The notes: generated by a model from the sequence alone, not told the origin. Shown: positions 23,220-34,944, counted from the stretch's first letter. The stretch: 64,000 bases of DNA from Nephrocerus scutellatus (GCA_947095585.1 OX352761.1:29851777-29915776); one strand, 5' to 3'. Made by a program: numbers and translations.

Positions 23220-25180
23220 CCTACTGTTTTCTAGGCAGTTGATGCATATCAATACAGCATGGAGTTAGCATATAGAGATAGCATGGATGCCATGAAAAAA
23301 AAGGCAGACAAACCGCAAACGCGGTTAACAACTAATCGATCGCGGCACTATTTGATATGCATTAAATGTTTTAAGGAATTGACGTTATATTAACACATTC
23401 CACAAATCACACAAGCTACAGCAAGCCTCAAAATCGCAACATGTCTAGGTCTAGTCTAGTTTTTATGGTTAAATGACGTCTTTTGACATAAGAAATTATA
23501 CAATTTGGTGAAACTTACGAGAATGGCTGGTCATGCATAAAATGTATTTCAAAGACTTTAAAGGTAACATCAAACAATTTCGATAACAAGCCAAATAACT
23601 ATGCTTCTAAGCATATGTAATACATACGAATTCAGGATTAAATGAAGTGCGTAACTTCTAAAAGATTCACGCGTAGTCTTTGTACTACACAGTCGTGTTA
23701 CTATACGTACTGAGGATGGTAAAATACAAAAGAGTCGGAAACTCACAGTTGGAACAAAAGATACGAACAACATTGATGTCGCGAATTGCGACTTGTGGAG
23801 ATGACACAAAAAACAAACAAACAAACAAAAATTGGTGTTAGACATATATATGTGTACCTACACGCACATTCCACCTACAACATTCACATAGACCTGAACG
23901 AATGCGAGATAAAACCGTTTGTGAAATCTATTCGTTTCGCATGTGGTTACACTTCACTGACAGTTATCCGTTTTTTTGTTCGTTTTTCCTGACTTGCCTG
24001 ACGACAAATGATTCAAAGTGGGGTTAACAAATAGCGTGTAGAAAGTCATGTCACGAGGAAGATATCCTGAGGTTCAGTCATGTTTTATGTGTGCAATACG
24101 TATGTTCTTGTTTAGATGCCAGTACCTAGTTATAGTTATAACCTAAGTTACGTGATATCACACCATCTGCTGAGCGAACAAGAATATCTTGTAGTTATAA
24201 AATAATTACATTTACAAGGAACCCATATTTTCTATTTTCGTCGTCTTTGCCGTGGGGGAAACCTCTAGACTAGAGCATGCTATGCATGGTCTCTGTGCAA
24301 TCAAATGACAAACACGCACACAGATGTTGCTGAGCAACTCTTTACGGATATAATTAAATATATTCTTCCGCTAAGAATATTATATTATTTATGCGCATGT
24401 TTTGACACAGTAGTGCTTTTGGTCTTGGCCATGACAAGAAATAAAAATACTGGAGTCAGCAGATTGGGCAAACCCGAGTTATTTTCTTTGAAATTACATA
24501 CGATTGAAAAATATTGTAAAAGTAGGGTAGGATAAAGTAGGGTAGATAAAGTTAGAATACTCGTATTAAGCTTTGGTTTCCTATGAAGGCGGTGCCGTTA
24601 TCTAGCGGTGAGTGACGTCATTAAAACATTTTCTATACAAATCAGAAGGCGTTGCTTACCTAAGCACCGTGTGAACGTAACTTCAACGTTTTTTTACGTG
24701 CAGCGTTGTAGATTTTTAAATAAAAATATGTGCAGACCATCGAAGATGACGAAATTTTGATTGATTTTGTATGAAATAATGAAGTTCTATATAATCTCAA
24801 AAGCAAATACTATACAAAAGCACTGTTAAAACCAAATCAAACAATACTTATGTCAAGTTTAAGTATTGCCTGAACTTTTCCTCGTTGCAGTGTAGATGGA
24901 AATGCACTAAAATTTCAAAAGCACGCTCTGTAGAAGATTTTGAAAAATCGTATTCTCCTCCAAACGATAGTTTTCTTCTTCTGATGATCTTCCAAATATT
25001 ATAATACTGCTCTGTCTAGCTTATCCTTTTTTCACCGCCACCAATACGCTCTTGTTTGCTCTCCGTCTTCTAAGTTGACATCTGTCACCACCGTAAAGAC
25101 GACCGTTTTTTTTACGGTCGCCGCATCACAACATCGGACACTAAATGACGGCACCGCTTTGTTAGAAAACCATAGCTTTG
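23220..25180. other. Unassigned stretch
   Basis: Short ORFs only. Near 24521 a GTAGGGTAG(G)ATAAAG string occurs twice in tandem. No gene, RNA or known repeat is supported. Confidence 0.45.
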
Positions 25181-25185
25181 TTTCT

Positions 25186-25660
25186 ATTTTTAAATTCTCT
25201 ATATTAACTTCACTTGCCCGTGGGTCGGTCGTCGGTCGTCTGTCGTGGAATCTTGCGATTTTTAACCCACTTCCCAAAGCCCGATTTTATTGAAATTTTG
25301 CACACATATGTATTTCCGGAGACAACACTATTAAAATTAAAATTTGAAGACCCTCAGGCCCCGGGGTCGGGGGCCCCCATACAAATATTTTACAAAATTT
25401 TACTCGATTTTCTTCAAATTTTATACACATGTGTATCTCCGATGGATAACACTTTTTGCAAACAATTTTTGTGGCCGGGGTCTTGGGGCCCCATATAAAT
25501 TTTTCAAAAAAATTAACCCGATTTTCTTCAAATTTTATACGCCTGTGTATCTCCGATGGACAACATTTTTTGTAAAGTTTTTGGAGTGAACGGGCCCTGA
25601 GGCCCGAAGGGTGCCCACATAAATTTTCTTCAAATTTTAAACACATGTGTATCACTGACG
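25186..25660 (+). mobile_element. Array-type short repeat, four units
   Basis: The end block TTTTAAATTCTCTATATTAA at 25188 is followed by a GTCGGTCGTCGG tract (25223-25247) and four units. Each unit contains GATTTTCTTCAAATTTTATA, ACACATGTGTAT, a GGACAACA-like phrase and a GGGCCC-type GC block. There is no tail block; it stops after the fourth unit, next to a 42-bp minisatellite. Confidence 0.78.
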
Positions 25661-25695
25661 CTCCGGTTAATACTGATAGAATGCGACATTTTATG

Positions 25696-25940
25696 GCGGC
25701 AGTTGAAGGCCAATGGAATAAAGTGCGCCATTACGTAGGGAACACCGAAGGCTTAGAAAACAAAGCACGATAGCATGGAGGGAGTACCGAAGGCCTATGG
25801 AACAAGGTACGACTGCACGGAGGGAGTACCGAAGGCCTATAAACAAGGGACAACAGCATGGAGGGAACACCGAAAGTCTATGCAAACAGGCATGACAGCA
25901 CGGATGGAGTACCTAAGGCCAATAGAACAAGATACGACAG
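25696..25940 (+). repeat. 42-bp minisatellite (about five units)
   Basis: Units of 41-42 bp start at 25733, 25775, 25817, 25858 and 25900, with a decayed unit before them. Consensus pieces are GAGGGAGTACCGAAGGCCTA and ACAAG(G)(T)ACGAC. Units alternate in opening with ATGG or ACGG. Both strands are open across it, giving ORFs with 14-residue periodicity. There is no evidence that it is a real protein. Confidence 0.85.
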
Positions 25941-25944
25941 TGGA

Positions 25945-26545
25945 GAGGGGGAGGTTACTGACGCGGTTTACAGACGTTCGTCCGTTCTGGAAGAAAATGA
26001 TCTTGGTTCAAAGTATAACACGAAAAAATGTCGCCGGTCGCCACGCCTGGTCTTTTACAAATTGCTTCTGCTGATTTTCACAGCTAAAATAATCTGCCTA
26101 GTTCGGTGAGAACTTTGTCAGTCGTCGTCTCCGCAAAGAATTCGAAAATTTTGTGGTCAAAAGTTTGCCCACCTAACCACATTTATGCAAAGACTGTGTG
26201 TAAATTTTACATCAAATATGTATAGTTGAATTTAAAATGTTTAAACGGCGGTTGTATGTCTACTGCGTTTATGTGACTGTTGACATTTTACACACGTGCG
26301 GCTATATGGCCATTGTTAGAGCATTGGTTTCTCCGTTTCGGTTTTTTTTGCCTGTCTATAGGGCAAACATTATAACCCGCAATGTACTGAATAAGAAAAT
26401 CGGACAGACAAGGCGGAAACCTTAGACATAGGAATTGTAACGGTAGAAGAATGCAACTTTATTCTAAGTCACTTAAAAAAATGGTTTTAATTCCGACCGA
26501 CTTGTCAGAATGAGATTTTTGTCAAAAAAAACTCAACACTTTTTA
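25945..26545. other. Unassigned stretch
   Basis: No recognisable gene or repeat. Confidence 0.4.
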
Positions 26546-26550
26546 ATAAT

Positions 26551-27119
26551 AAAAAAACAACCCATACAAATTAAAATTGTTCATGTAAATACTCTAACAA
26601 CCAAAAGTATACTGAATTCCACTATGAATGATGAAATATAAAAACACACACGAAACACTGCAACCCAACAACAAAACAACCCTAATCGTAAAGCAAGCAG
26701 AGCTGCCCAAGCGCACAGCGCACAAAGCACACAGAACACAGTTATTATATTATGAAATGATCTGATGCCGAGGAAAATTTTTTGTATGGGAGCCCCCCGA
26801 CCCCGCGGCCCGATTACAATCAAATTTTAATAAAAAAGTATTGTCACCGGAAATACACTTTCTAATAAAATTTGGAAGTGATCTGACCCCAGGGACGAGG
26901 GGCTCCCATATAATTTTTTACAATTTCAACCCTATTTAATGTGTATCTCCGACCGATAACAACACTTTCTGTAAAATTTTAGAAGTGATCGGGCCACAGG
27001 ACGAGTGGCTTTCATATACATTTTTTTAAACTAATTCGATTTTATTCAAACTTTCCACACATATGTATCTCCGAATAGAAAAGTTACATGACAAATTTTA
27101 ATTTTTGTTGGTTGGTATA
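26551..27119. mobile_element. Array-type short repeat with two inverted tail ends
   Basis: The left end AACAACCCATACAAATTAAA (26556) and right end AAATTTTAATTTTTGTTGGT (about 27095-27114) are inverted copies of the family tail block, giving terminal inverted repeats of about 45 bp. The left half matches 11457-11690. The right half has two to three array units in plus orientation. It is the tail/tail counterpart of the end-block/end-block element at 4695-5214. Confidence 0.7.
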
Positions 27120-27278
27120 ATTAAAATTGCTTTAAAAAACACTCGTTCAATATTCTTCAAAGTTGGATGGTGCGATTAGTAAGGGAATATAATTTTATTC
27201 AATTGACTGCCTCGGCTGGGCTTACTGTAACCCAATGTTAATGGGTTACATTTTTGATAGTGTGAGACTCTGATTCAT

Positions 27279-27576
27279 AAAAATAATAATATTCAGCGCG
27301 ACAGACCGTTGCGGTCCAAGGCCTAGCTTCTCGCGACCATTTGTGTTGTACATGTATATTTTTGGACACAAATGGAAGGGACCTACAATTTAAGGCCGGA
27401 CCCGAACGGCGAATTGAGAAGCTTTCCGCGACAAGTTTTTATTACTCTCGGAACGTTTGTCACCCATTCGCGTGAGGTGGGACACCGTGAAAAATACTTT
27501 TGGTGTTACTGGGATTTGAACCACGAACCCCTGCTCAGTAGCCATAAGCTATTCCACTGAGCCACGGCGCCCACAT
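27279..27576 (-). mobile_element. tRNA-derived SINE, fullest copy
   Basis: Read on the minus strand it begins GTGGGCGCCGTGGCTCAGTG (A box TGGCTCAGTGG), then GGTTCGTGGTTCAAATCC (B box), the two RNA polymerase III promoter elements of a tRNA. A body with GTGTCCCACCTC and GGAAAGCTTCTCAATTCGCC follows, then a palindrome (CCATTTGTG ... CACAAATGG) and a tail with CGCAACGGTCTGTCGCGCTG ending in (ATT)n. Flanking TGATTCAT at 27271-27278 and 27577-27584 is a likely 8-bp target duplication. The body is about 297 bp. Confidence 0.9.
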
Positions 27577-27589
27577 TGATTCATGAAGG

Positions 27590-28710
27590 GCTTGATAAAT
27601 ATTATTGATTATTTCAGGATAGTCAGCGTAAGATTAATTATTAACAGCTTGTCACAAAAAAAGACTGACACAAAAACGGTTAATAACACGATTATTTATC
27701 GGAGTGGAGGAAAAGAAAAGATCTATCTTAGCAAAGCTTGTATGGCATGAAGCTTCTTTCTGCTGTAACAAGAGCTCGCCCGAAACTAATTAATCAATTT
27801 ATCCAATCTGATGACAGCCAATTTAGTCAAATCAGATATACTAGCTTAAGCGGACAATAAAAATATCATCAGCAGACTTTTAAGAACTGTGTTGTGTCCA
27901 AAGCTTTCCTTCATATTGAGCGCGCGGCAGGAAATCTTGGGCAAATAACTGAAATACACGCACTGTTTTAGCTGGCCTAACGTCTAGCGTTCAACTTGAA
28001 TACGTAAATATTTTCCCAATGCAAACCTCGCCTTAAGATTTATTTCACAACATCAAATCAGAAACATTGGTGCGGTGCACTGAACACTAAAGCGGGATCT
28101 TAGTGCGTGCTTTGAACTTTGTTATCCCCACGTCTGATTCTTTTTCGTGGCGAAAAAATAATAATAATACGCATTTTATAAGACATGGAAATCTATTTAT
28201 TATAACGCAAATAGGAACGAGCTACAACAACTAAGTTTGACTAATTCATTCATCCTTTGTTACGGTGCATGATGTGAATTGTCTGCGCATACACGTGTGT
28301 ACGTAGCTTCTCGCTGTTTCAGCAACTCATGCATACAATTTGCGTTTTTAGGCATATGATTTATTTTTTTTTGATCGCATGATAGAAAGCTTTGACAGCA
28401 ATTTGAAAACTTAAGTCTTATCGAGCCATTCACTATTTCATGAATCCATTCGCAATTCCATGAATGCAAACAAACAATCAAAAATATTTCAACTGGAATG
28501 TGCGCGTCTCGCTGCATATGTAGTATGTGTAGTGGAGTGACGTAGCGTGGCAGAGCGCATTGACACCGACATCGCCTATAAAATGGTGCGCTTATATACA
28601 TCTAAGATTTTGCCGACTTGATTTTATTAGAAATACTTGTTTTTATTAAAGGGACAGACCAATCTCCTTCTCTGTGATAAAAAAAATACTCATATAGTAG
28701 AAAGTGCCGT
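27590..28710. other. Unassigned stretch
   Basis: Short ORFs without motifs. An A6TAATAATAATA run occurs near 28155. Confidence 0.45.
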
Positions 28711-28715
28711 ACAAT

Positions 28716-29408
28716 AAAGACAACGCTTTCTATTAAATTTTGAGGCCCCTCGGGCCCCGGGTTCGTGGGACCCCATACAATTTTTTTAAAAAATAACCCG
28801 AATTTCTTCAAATTTTATATACGCATGTATCTTCGATAGACAACACTTTTTGTAAAAATTTTGGAGACCCCGGGCCCTGGGTTTGTGGGGCCCCATAAAA
28901 TTTTTTTAAAAAAATTAACCCGATTTTTTCAAATTTTATATACGCGTGTATCTCCTATAGGCAACACTTTTTGTAAAAATTTTGGTGACCCCGGTGAAAC
29001 CCGATTTTTTTTAAATTTTATATACGTGTGTATCTCCCCATAAAACCCATAAAAATTTTCAAAAAAATTAACCCGATTTTCTTCAAATTTTATACACCTC
29101 TGTATCTCCGATGGACAAAATTTTTTGTAAAGTTTTTGGAGTAAACGGGCCCTGAGGCCCAAGGGGTGCTCACATAAATTTTTAAAAAATTAGCTCGATT
29201 TTCTTCAAATTTTTAACAAATGTGTATCACAGATGGACATAACTTTTTGTAAATTTGTTGGAGTGATAGGGCCATGAGACCCATGTGGTGTCCATGTAAA
29301 TTTTTAAAAATATATCAATTTGAAATTCCGGATTTGATTTTCTTCAAATTTTAACACATAGATACCCATCTCATATTAGAGAATTTACATGAAAAATTTT
29401 AATTTTTA
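28716..29408 (+). mobile_element. Array-type short repeat, six-unit copy lacking end block
   Basis: Six tandem units of about 110-130 bp, each with ACCCGATTTTCTTCAAATTT-like text, a GTGTATCTCC phrase and a GGGCCC block. It ends in the tail AGAGAATTTACATGAAAAAT and TTTATGGGTTGTTTT, which runs directly into the end block of the next copy. Confidence 0.75.
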
Positions 29409-29917
29409 TGGGTTGTTTTTAAATTCTCTATATTAACTTCACTTGCCCGTGTGTTTGTGGGTTTGTTTGTGGTGGATTATTGCGATCAATTTTTAACCCA
29501 CTTCCTACCGCCCGATTTTATTGAAATTTGGCACACATGTGTATTTCCGGAGACAACACTTTCTATTAAATTTTGAAGCCCCTCGGGCTGCGGAGTCGGG
29601 GGGCTTCCCTACAAATATTTTACAAAATTTACCCGATTTTCTTTAAATTTTGTACACATGTGTGTCTTTTACTTTTTGTAAAAATTTGGAGCGATCGGCT
29701 CCTTGGGGACCCCAATATACAATTTTTAAATATCGCTATATCGCATCAGATCACGGCAAAGTCTGAGCTCTGTGCTTTGTGAGCAGCGATGTTCGCTGCC
29801 GCTGCGGCATTTGGTGGATGATTTTGCCACAAAACGAGCACGCAGTGTGTGTGTGTATGTGTGTATCCCCGATTAGAGAATTTACAAGAAAAATTTTAAT
29901 TTTTATGGGTTGTTTTT
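29409..29917 (+). mobile_element. Array-type short repeat, full-length mixed-end copy
   Basis: Nearly identical to 15689-16157: end block, a GTTTGTTTGTGG proto-microsatellite instead of GGCT repeats, two units, the GTCTGAGCTCTGTGCTTTGT segment, a shorter GT tract (about 29845-29866) and the tail block. The swap of microsatellite type between otherwise similar copies shows this tract is the fast-changing part. Confidence 0.8.
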
Positions 29918-29924
29918 TTTTAAA

Positions 29925-31730
29925 TCTTATGTTTTCAAAAATTGTCCAGCATTTTCCAATTTTCCATACGAAAATTAACTTCTAATAAGAATTTTGGAAT
30001 GGTTTGGACACCTAGGTATTCATGTTTGTGCGTAGCGAAGCTCCCCGGAATATATAGTAATACATTCAGTATAGAATTCCACCCACCAGAAACTGTACAC
30101 ATGCTGCTACAATGGAAATTTAAAAAAATACTAATACTTTCCTAAAAATTGGAAGCCATTTTTCCGTTATTTTTTTTTATACAAGCGCTTCTTTTAGTTT
30201 GTCATGTCTGTCGCAATTTATTATGTCGTTTTTTTTTTAATACAAAGGTATAAGAACGATTGTCGTGATCCGTTAATTAGTTGTCTTAAAACACTTTCAG
30301 GAATATGGTGTAAGACAGAAAATTTTCCTCATCCCAATGTTCGGTGACAAACGAATGGTAACAAAACGAGAAGAATCTGCACAAATAAAACAAGAAATGT
30401 TATCCGAGGAAATAAGTGTAGCAAAATTTATTTCATCAATTTACTTTCTTAATTGCTTCGAGGATTGAATCAGCGCGCTGGAGTTTTCGTGTTTTTCTGT
30501 TCCAAAATCGATTATTGCTCGTTACTAAATGTGAGAAATGTTTGCTCTGCACTACACACAAAATGGATATAAAAATGTATACAAAATGTATAGCTACAGG
30601 TAGACTATAGCTATGCACTGGCGGCATTAATGTCGGAAATTGTTCTTCTTTTTGGCGAATGATCCTGATTGTGTACAGCAGTACAAACAGTCGACGCTAC
30701 ACACAGGAACAGATAGGCTCAATGGGAATATTGCTTTGTGCTTGAGTTCTTTTTTTGGAGAATTCGTGATGCTCTGATAATGTCCCCTGTAGACAGTTTT
30801 AGATTTCTTCTTCGTCTTATTCTCTTGATTTTTCTAAACGTTGCATTTTCAAGATGCACAGATTTCAAATAAAAAATGTTTTGCCAGGCTACAACCTTTT
30901 TGGACGGAAAAAGAAAACTTTCTTCCGTTGCCGTTGGGCATTATTGCAGATAAGTGTTTCGCTTGGGTGAAATTTCTTTCACATCCACATCAAAGAGTAG
31001 GGCTGAATTGTAATGTCAATTGAAATCAATTTCACGCAGAAAATTAAAATTAATTTCTCATTTCACAAGGAGCCAGCAGGAGGAGCTGGCAAACCTTAAA
31101 TAGGCATCAGCAATGGTAGTTCAATACTGTAAAACCATAATAGTTTTTGACAATTATTAAAGACTTTGCTGGAATTAAATTGCAAAATATTGCTCGAATT
31201 GAATTTAAATGCAAAAGAAAATTAAATTAACAAGGAAGATAGGACTCAGGTGGGGGCCTAATGTTCGAAATTTGAATCCCAAAAAAACATCAAAAAGATT
31301 ATAAAAGATACACATACTATTGTGTCAAATTGTATTATTATTTATAAGACACAGTTTAAGATATAACTAACTAGTGTATTTTTTATTTTTCATAGTTACC
31401 TATAGAACAGTGCTGTCAACAACCTTTTACGTTTTCGATCTGACATACTGTGATAAATCATCGTAAGTGGACTTGAACAATTCTTACAAATTAACCAAAT
31501 TTAATCCGATGGTTAGCAATATAGACACTAGTCTTGAATATAAGAATTAAGAAGAAATTATGTCTAAATTGCATAATTCAATATTACACATTTACAAAAA
31601 ATTTACTTTTGCAAAAAAACATTTCCAAATAATTAATCATCCTAATATCGATTAAGGACGAAGAAGAATACGAGATTGTGGAATGAAAGAAACTTATTCA
31701 TTAATAATATAAAGGGTTAGCCATCTGCTC
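29925..31730. other. Unassigned stretch
   Basis: Contains short ORFs and AT-rich DNA; no domain or repeat recognised. Confidence 0.45.
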
Positions 31731-31737
31731 TGTTTTT

Positions 31738-31985
31738 ACCCGACTGCGGTAAAGCCAAAAGGACTGGTTATGTTTTTAGCAGTCTATGCATGTTTCTATT
31801 TATGCGTTTTCCACCGTGGTGCCTAAACTACTCATCCGATTTTTATGAATGAGGTGTAAATTTATTCGTTATTATGGTCCGAGTAACATCTAAAAATGTT
31901 GGGGTCTCTGAAATTTTTTTTGCTATCGTATCGAGTGGGATGTCAAATGAAAGACGAGAAAATTCTGAGTTTGTAAATGTAAATA
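31738..31985 (+). repeat. Dispersed repeat with GCAGTCTATG block, left copy
   Basis: CCGACTGCGGTAAAGCCAAA and TTTTAGCAGTCTATGCATG are matched at 34319-34373 (GATGACGGCATAGCCCAAAG, TTTTAGCAGTCTATGTATC), same orientation. The left copy continues with CTACTCATCCGATTTTTATG, text typical of interspersed non-coding repeats. The two copies flank the inverted-repeat transposon at 32044-34014. Confidence 0.6.
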
Positions 31986-32439
31986 TAGTACACTATTAAA
32001 TATAAATAAAATACACCAAGTGACAGAAAAATAATTTTTACTACAGGGTGTCCCCTAATTCGTGCGCAAGAGTTTGGGAAATGATTCTTGGGTATATTTT
32101 GACATCATTTATCGGGGATTTAAGAAAATTTTTCTCCATGCAGTACATTAGAAGTTTATGTCTGAAAACATTGAATTGCATAGCTAAGCGTCTGATCCCG
32201 TGAAATCTAAAAACGGGCTCTAGCATGCATACAAAACCAAGGAGGACACTTTGAGCAGCTGTTATAACTGTTTTAGTACACATTTATCTTCTATCTATAT
32301 ATATAAAGTATAGAATTTATTTTTATTTATATATATTTGTGCCTAACTGGCTCCGGAGCGCCTTGACCAAACTTGGTATACATATTAGTTACTATGCGGA
32401 ATCAAATATAGGTGGTGGGGGAAGCACGTTTTTTGGTTG

Positions 32440-32700
32440 GGGGAGGCGTGGCAGGCGATTTAAGTGTCGGACCCAACGTTTTCGGTATCGCCGAGAGGAA
32501 TAGTGCGGGTGAGTTATATTCCCGCAGGGGGGTGGGTAAACGATATTAGTGTTGATTCTATGGTTATCGGGGTCGCTGAGTGGAATGGTGATGGTAAGAC
32601 AGCTCTACGGGGATGGGGTGATAACTGAAGGGGGGGGGGGGTGACCGATATTAGTGTCGATCCCATAGTTGTCGGGGTCGCTGAGATGAATAGTGGTGTT
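32440..32700 (+). repeat. G-rich tandem units within the Helitron
   Basis: Three diverged units of about 100-120 bp, each with GATATTAGTGT(T/C)GAT-like text, a GT(T)(A/G)TCGG(G)GTCGC phrase and GAG(A/T)(G)GAATAGTG. A G12 run lies at 32629-32640. Confidence 0.7.
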
Positions 32701-32784
32701 TAGAATAGTACTCGGTGACCATTTGGCGACGAATTTGGGGGTGAGGACATTGTCGCCCCTACTTCAAAAGGTAGATTAGTATCC

Positions 32785-33399
32785 GTGTCTTATCGTTATA
32801 TTAAATTGACATTGACATCTATTTATCCGGCTGTTTCTCAAAACTATCACATTTTGAACCGCTTGCGAGAAGGTGCCATTTCTGCTACTAAAAATAGAGA
32901 CACGCACAAAACAAACAATCAAATACTTGCCATGTTAATAGGCGTAGTCAGTGAATATAAGTGTATCGATGCCGTATTGCCAACATATCGCCTTTTACTT
33001 ACAGTAGGATCTCCAATTATTTTACTACGGATTCTTGACTCGCCAAAACTTTGCAACGGCACAAGACTGTGCGTCAAAGAGACGCCGGGCAATATAATTG
33101 AAGCGACTATCTTGACAGGAAGGGTACAGTGTAAAACAGTTATTATCCCACGGATAGCACTCATTTCGATGCATCTACCTTTTAAATTTACAAGATTGCA
33201 ATTTCCAGTAAAAATTGCATTTTCGATAACGATAAATAAGTCGGACAGTTTATTAAGTACTGCGGAGTATAGATTTGAGATCGACAACTTTATTTTGCTT
33301 GCTCTAGGGTGGGTTCACATAAGAAATTATTTATTCTTACTCTTGAAGGTGAAACTAAAAACATTGTATACAACCAATTATTATTATGTTTTTTTTTAA
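32785..33399 (+). pseudogene. Helitron PIF1-type helicase, C-terminal remnant
   Basis: The 204-codon frame matches the end of the RepHel helicase: THKTNNQILAMLIGVVSEYK, then VGSPIILLRILDSPKLCNGT and RL, then ATILTG, IPRIALI, LPFKFTRLQFPVKIAFSITI and NKS. In the family this part ends with INKSQGQ, VALSR and related helicase motifs; here the text diverges after INKS. The helicase unwinds DNA during Helitron transfer. Missing: Rep domain, Walker A/B motifs and the final motif. Frame integrity over 200 codons is unusual for a dead copy, but the truncated N-terminus makes it non-functional. Confidence 0.85.
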
Positions 33400-34317
33400 T
33401 TTTGTTTTATAATAAAAATAAATAATTAATAAAAACTGCAATGTCATTCTTGTTTCTACCCCTGCCTAAAAGAAGATCGGTATGAATAAGTAAGTGAGTA
33501 TAAGCAACGCCGGGTAGTCAACTAGTATAAAATAAAATTTATATAAAATCACTAATTTTATTTATAGCCTTTGGAGCTTATAGCGGAAAACCCCTTTTTT
33601 AAATTTTATCTGCTACAGGTTTTCCCAATTAACATAAAATCTATTGGGTTTTCCAGAAACTTGTTGATGACTTTTATTGTTATTATTTTTTCGTTCATAA
33701 GAAAAAAGTACTAAAACGTTATTTTTATTACGCATTTTCTGGAGAAAATTAATCTGAAGACTTAAATAAGATATCAACTTTATTTAAACGCAGCTAAAAA
33801 CAAAGTTCTAAACAAAGTTTTTACCTTTAGTATTAACAGAGCAGTTTCCGTTAACAACGGTCAGGGTACATTAAAGTAATCTTTTTTTAAATCCCCGATA
33901 AATGATGTCAACATTGGAGATACTGTAGAACGATTTTTTTCCTTGAATACTTGTGTATATTCTAAGAAAAAAATTACTTCCCAAATTATTGTGCACGAAT
34001 TAGGGGACACCCTGTATATTTCAATGTTTATGAATAGGTACTACTAATATCAATCCTGTAAAAAGAACAGAATCACGTTTTCGTGTGTATCGTGTTTCTT
34101 TTAGACAGACATTAAAAATTTCACGTATTATTAATAATTCCAATAAGGTACAATAAGATACAAATTCATTGCATAATAAAAATAATTCTATTAAAGTGGA
34201 AGGTTTCGGATTTTTTAAAAATGCATTAACATAATTAATAAATTATCAAATAAACAACCATTATTCATCATTTGTACATTTTAATTGTTTTTCGGTTAGT
34301 ATTTGTATTCATAATTA

Positions 34318-34400
34318 CCTGATGACGGCATAGCCCAAAGGAAGGGTTATGATTTTAGCAGTCTATGTATCTATCTATGCATGTATGTTTGTTTTTATTG
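34318..34400 (+). repeat. Dispersed repeat with GCAGTCTATG block, right copy
   Basis: Partner of 31738 on the other side of the TA transposon. Only the first 60-80 bp are shared. Confidence 0.55.
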
Positions 34401-34404
34401 TAAT

Positions 34405-34940
34405 AAATAATTTAAAACTTTATTACTTATATACACATAAATGGTAACGATTTATAATGCCGCTTAAAAAAAATAAAAAGTTTAAAAAACTGTAATCCGA
34501 CTACGGAATAAAGAAACTAAAAAGTAAGAAACAAGTTAGGTGCGGTGATTGCTTTCATCGTCTTATTGAGTAAGACAAGTATTTTGATATTTTAGCTATT
34601 CCTGTTTATTTAGTTCTATTGAAGTCCTCTGGCAGTTTCTCATTAATAACGTTATAATTCATTTCAAATGCCGTGCATTTTCAACTACAAATAGCAAACA
34701 TTATTATTTAATAGACAAATAAAAACAATGGAAATACGGACGGCATACGCAATTTCAATTGAATTATAACGTTAAGTAAAGCGAGCCTCTCAGCTCGCCA
34801 TATTGATAGTTGTAATTCAGTCTAAACACTGAATTTTCTTAAAAGCGCAGTAGTAACCATTTAGTTCATAAAATTCGTAACAATTTTTTTTGAGAATTTT
34901 TTATTTTTATTTTATACTTTTATATAAATACTTTTTTTTT
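34405..34940. other. Unassigned AT-rich stretch
   Basis: No supported feature. Confidence 0.4.
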
Positions 34941-34944
34941 ACAC

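Larger units (their letters stand above)
32294..33525 (+). mobile_element. Helitron fragment/derivative inside the TA transposon
   Basis: The left end TCTATATATATAAAG (32294) fits the TC start of Helitrons. The right end GCAACGCCGGGTAGTCAACTAGT (split: GCAACGCCGGGTAG, then TCAACTAG) stops at CTAG (33522-33525). The insertion lies between A (32293) and T (33526), the known Helitron A/T target, with no duplication. It includes G-rich tandem units and a PIF1-type helicase remnant. The Rep (HUH nuclease) domain is absent, so it could not move on its own. Confidence 0.8.
32044..34014. mobile_element. DNA transposon with long terminal inverted repeats and TA target
   Basis: The left end starts CAGGGTGTCCCCTAATTCGT (32044). 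The right end is its inverse, ACGAATTAGGGGACACCCTG (33995-34014). Both are flanked by TA (32042-32043, 34015-34016). The inverted similarity resumes further in with GACATCATTTATCGGGGATT at 32100-32119 and its inverse near 33892, so each inverted repeat is about 85-130 bp with an indel of about 40 bp. TA targets and GGGTGTCCC ends point to the Tc1/mariner superfamily. A minus-strand ORF next to the left end has no identifiable catalytic residues. A Helitron fragment fills the middle. Confidence 0.8.

Noticed and set aside
27230..27250. GTAACCCA/TGGGTTAC inverted repeat as an operator or terminator
   Set aside because: Single short palindrome in AT-rich eukaryotic DNA with no gene beside it; likely chance.
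27505..27575. A functional tRNA gene on the minus strand
   Set aside because: A and B boxes are present, but the segment is the head of a dispersed SINE with diverged arms and a SINE body, and it recurs at several loci.
32041..32283. 80-codon minus-strand ORF as a transposase
   Set aside because: Part of it is translation of the inverted repeat itself. The remainder lacks catalytic residues or a recognisable transposase block.
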